Source: JANNGC01 sp043757045 (lineage in GTDB: Bacteria > Verrucomicrobiota > Verrucomicrobiia > Limisphaerales > SIBH01). From it: DNA of 7,376 nt. The translations under genes and the position numbers were made by a program. The notes below the pieces were generated by a model, which worked only from the letters and a program-made list of their open reading frames with translations, ran no database searches and had not been told where the DNA came from. This document shows, in pieces, positions 5,077 through 7,376 of the stretch (within the stretch, counting starts at the first letter, position 1; each line of letters opens with the position of its first letter). The stretch spans positions 1 through 7,376 of the forward strand of contig JAYVQC010000111.1 in the NCBI GenBank assembly GCA_043757045.1, read 5' to 3'.

Positions 5077-7376
5077 ATGCAAACCATCCGTATCCTTGCC
5101 TTGTTGCTGGCCCTCGTCGGCGTATCCCGCGCCGCGTTGCCCACCATTGACACCCAGCCGGCCAGTTCCACGAACTGTCCCGGCACCACCGCAACTTTCA
5201 CCGTCGCTGCGTCGAGCGATTCCTCCACGAACTACCAATGGTATTTCAACGAGACGAACGCGGTCGTCGATGCGACGAACGCGAGCTACGCCATCGTCGG
5301 CGTCGCGGCGATCAATGCCGGCGGCTATTCCGTCGTCGTCACCAACAACGATGGTTCCGTGACCAGCGTGGTGGCGCAGCTCGTGGTCAATGTCGCCACC
5401 ACCGCGACCGGTCCGGCCAACGCCAGCGTCTGCGTGAACAGCACCACCGTGTTGACCACGACGCCCAGCGGCACCGGGCCGTTCACCTATGTATGGCGCA
5501 AAGACGGCGGCGCGCCGCTGAGTTCCGTGGGCAACACCCACACGATTTCCGGCGCGACGTTGGGCGATGCAGGTGTGTATTCGGTGGAAGTTTCCGGTTC
5601 CTGCAACAGTGTGACCAACAGCGCGACCCTGACGGTGAATCCTCTCCCGTCAGTCGCGGTGAACTCGGTGACGGTTTGCTCGAACAACCCCGGCGTGCTG
5701 ACCGCGACCACGGGCGCGGCCAACCCCGCTTATCTGTGGACGCCCGGCGGTCAGACCACGGCCAGCGTCACCAACACCCCGACTTCGACGACCGTTTACA
5801 CTGTCCGCGTGACGGATGGCGTGACGGGTTGCACGAACAGCGGCTCTGGCACCATCACGGTGCAGCCCCTCACCACGTCCACGGCCCTGGCCAACCAGAC
5901 CAACTGCCCCGCTAGCAGCATTACCTTCTCCACCACGGCGGGCGGCACCGGGCCGTTCACTTACACTTGGCGCAAGAATGGAACCGTCGTGCAGGGGCCG
6001 AACGGGACCAGTTCCTATAACATTCCTTCGGCGGTGGCGGCGGACAGCGGCACCTACAGCGTGGAAACGGCCGGCCTTTGCAATACCGTGACGAACAGCG
6101 CCTTCCTGCAAATCATTGCGGCGCCGGTCATCACCACGCAGCCCGCGAATTTCACGACCCCGATGGGCAATGGCGCGACCTTTACGGTCGTGGCGACCAC
6201 AGTGAATTCTGCGGTAGGCCCGCTTTCGTATCAATGGCGCACGAACGGCGTGGACGTGACTGGTGCGACCGCCTCCAGTTTTTCAATTTCAAATGTTTTG
6301 CTGAGTTTGAACGGGCTGCAGGTGAGTTGCAGGGTTTCGAGCTGCGGCGGCGTGACCCCGAGTTCGACGGCGACCTTGACGGTCACGCCGATCAGCGGCA
6401 TGAGCTTCGACTTCAACACTCCCGGCCAATACACGAACGCGCCCTACAACCTCTTCGGCAACGACTGGGTCAACACGGCCATCGTCAATGCCCAGCCCTT
6501 CGGCCCGATTCTTCCCTTCGAGCAATCTACTGGCGGTGTCGGTGTGGCCACGGGCGGCGGCGTACTGGATTTGATCCACAACAACGGTAGCGACCAGACC
6601 TCGCTGCTCGTCCCGGTGACGTATGACTTCTCGCTGCCGGGCAAGTCGCTGACCGCATCGATCATGATCAAGGCCAAGTTGGGCATCGCTTTGAACCGCG
6701 CCACGCAATTGGGTTTCGTAGCCATTACCAACCTCCCTTCGCTGAATAACACCATGCAGGGCATCAGCGCCAACAATGGCCAGGGTTTCATGTCGGTGAT
6801 TTTGCAGTCCACCGTGACGAATCAATCACCGCCGCTGCTCGGCTATTCGTTGCGGGCCCAGGTCAAAGCCACCAACGGTACTGTCGCCACCGAGTACCTG
6901 CCGCTCAACACCCCGACCAACACGCTGTCGAGCAACAACTGGTACCGGCTGGTGGCGAAATTCGTCAACACCCGCACGACCAACTCTTCTGCGGCCACGA
7001 ACCTCAACACCTTCACCATTGAAGCCACTCTCCAGGACATGGGATCCAATGGTCTCAATCCGGGACCCATCGTTCTCGCCTACACCCCGATCACCTGCAT
7101 CAGCAATCTGGATTTCGTCTATCACAACAAACTGTTCTTCGCCGTGCGCGGCATTGAAACGGGCGGCGTTGATTATTGGGATAACTTGTTCGTGAGCACC
7201 ACGCCCGGCAACGTCTTCTTTGTCCAGCAGCCGACCAACACCACCGTGCTCCAGGGCCGTTGGACGACGCTCTACGCAATGGTGGATGGCGATGGCCCCT
7301 ACACCTATCAATGGTCGAAGAACGGCACGCCGATTCCCGGCGCGGGCAACTGGAAGTATCAGACCCCGCAGGTGAC
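5077..7376 (+). CDS. Large secreted Ig-like/PKD-like/LamG-like surface protein (3' end missing)
   Basis: The frame is open from ATG 5077 to the window edge, giving 766 complete residues and no stop. Residues 1-19 form a signal peptide (Arg5, hydrophobic 6-16, SRA before Ala20). Beta-sandwich domains follow: Ig-like 1 (22-106; YQWYF 53-57, GGYSVVVTN 82-90); Ig-like 2 (107-188; Trp140, DAGVYSV 164-170); PKD-like 3 (189-267; YLWTPGG 219-225, VYTVRVTD); Ig-like 4 (268-348; Trp298, DSGTYSV 323-329); Ig-like 5 (349-440; YQWRTNG 385-391). Residues 442-708 look like a ConA/LamG-type jelly roll, beginning SFDFNTPG and ending VDYWDNLFVSTT. An Ig-like domain restarts at 710 (YQWSKNG 744-750) and is cut off. 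The protein is rich in Asn and Thr. Its role is probably adhesion or sugar binding. An in-frame ATG at 4999 would add 26 residues ahead of the signal peptide and is less likely. No Shine-Dalgarno is visible. Confidence 0.88.
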   Translation, partial: MQTIRILALLLALVGVSRAALPTIDTQPASSTNCPGTTATFTVAASSDSSTNYQWYFNETNAVVDATNASYAIVGVAAINAGGYSVVVTNNDGSVTSVVAQLVVNVATTATGPANASVCVNSTTVLTTTPSGTGPFTYVWRKDGGAPLSSVGNTHTISGATLGDAGVYSVEVSGSCNSVTNSATLTVNPLPSVAVNSVTVCSNNPGVLTATTGAANPAYLWTPGGQTTASVTNTPTSTTVYTVRVTDGVTGCTNSGSGTITVQPLTTSTALANQTNCPASSITFSTTAGGTGPFTYTWRKNGTVVQGPNGTSSYNIPSAVAADSGTYSVETAGLCNTVTNSAFLQIIAAPVITTQPANFTTPMGNGATFTVVATTVNSAVGPLSYQWRTNGVDVTGATASSFSISNVLLSLNGLQVSCRVSSCGGVTPSSTATLTVTPISGMSFDFNTPGQYTNAPYNLFGNDWVNTAIVNAQPFGPILPFEQSTGGVGVATGGGVLDLIHNNGSDQTSLLVPVTYDFSLPGKSLTASIMIKAKLGIALNRATQLGFVAITNLPSLNNTMQGISANNGQGFMSVILQSTVTNQSPPLLGYSLRAQVKATNGTVATEYLPLNTPTNTLSSNNWYRLVAKFVNTRTTNSSAATNLNTFTIEATLQDMGSNGLNPGPIVLAYTPITCISNLDFVYHNKLFFAVRGIETGGVDYWDNLFVSTTPGNVFFVQQPTNTTVLQGRWTTLYAMVDGDGPYTYQWSKNGTPIPGAGNWKYQTPQV
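5470..5960 (+). repeat. Repeated Ig-like domain segment (domains 2 and 4)
   Basis: GGCACCGGGCCGTTCAC occurs exactly at 5470-5486 and 5944-5960, 474 nt (158 codons) apart and in the same frame. It encodes GTGPFTY, followed in both copies by a Trp-Arg-Lys segment. The two domains also share the ending CN.VTNSA (176-184 and 335-343). The intervening PKD-like domain 3 does not share these motifs. This suggests intragenic duplication, or conversion, of Ig-like modules. Confidence 0.6.

Noticed and set aside
5238..5915. A 225-codon plus-strand frame, and minus-strand frames at 5062-5541, 5650-6234 and 6826-7311
   Set aside because: They are shadows of the surface protein frame, which alone has the signal peptide and Ig-like motifs; the shadow products are His/Arg/Gly-rich.
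1..7376. CRISPR arrays, tRNA or rRNA genes, transposases, toxin-antitoxin pairs or a defence system
   Set aside because: I found no regularly spaced repeats, RNA gene signatures, recombinase motifs or recognised defence domains on either strand.

Overview
The window looks like chromosomal DNA from a GC-rich Gram-negative bacterium, most likely a member of Verrucomicrobiota (Pedosphaera/Limisphaerales-like). This is inferred from the gene set: a secreted DUF1080 protein, a DUF885 protein, and a large secreted protein of tandem Ig-like domains with the 'YQW...G.YSV.VTN' signature. It also fits the high GC, poor Shine-Dalgarno signals and short GC-rich hairpin repeats between genes. No phylogenetic marker is present, so the assignment is tentative.

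Layout. Positions 1-78 hold two tandem hairpins with identical GGGG loops. The left half is coded on the minus strand, read from right to left: a DUF885 family protein (2231-3835); 24 nt later a FAD flavoprotein of the HI0933/TIGR03862 type (968-2206), probably cotranscribed with it; then, after 130 nt holding a possible sigma-70-like promoter, a secreted DUF1080 protein (79-837). The 324 nt upstream of the DUF885 gene contain an inverted pair of GC-rich hairpin repeats. Further right on the minus strand (4160-4524) lies a decayed GtrA-like membrane protein gene with an in-frame TAG and a probable frameshift near its start. Positions 4525-4998 hold nothing I can identify.

The right third is coded on the plus strand. 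A single reading frame opens at 5077 and stays open to the window end (766 complete codons visible). It encodes a signal peptide, five Ig/PKD-like beta-sandwich domains, a roughly 265-residue region that resembles a concanavalin A/LamG-like jelly roll, and the start of another Ig-like domain. It is presumably a very large secreted or cell-surface protein whose C-terminus lies outside the window.

How the genes relate. The DUF885 and flavoprotein genes look like a small operon, but there is no obvious biochemical link between their products. The DUF1080 protein and the large Ig/LamG-like protein are both exported and both carry, or seem to carry, carbohydrate-associated beta-sandwich folds, which fits a polysaccharide-degrading lifestyle. 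I see no defence system, mobile element, CRISPR array, RNA gene or coherent new multi-gene system here. The points most worth following up are the hairpin repeats, the gtrA-like pseudogene and the architecture of the large surface protein.
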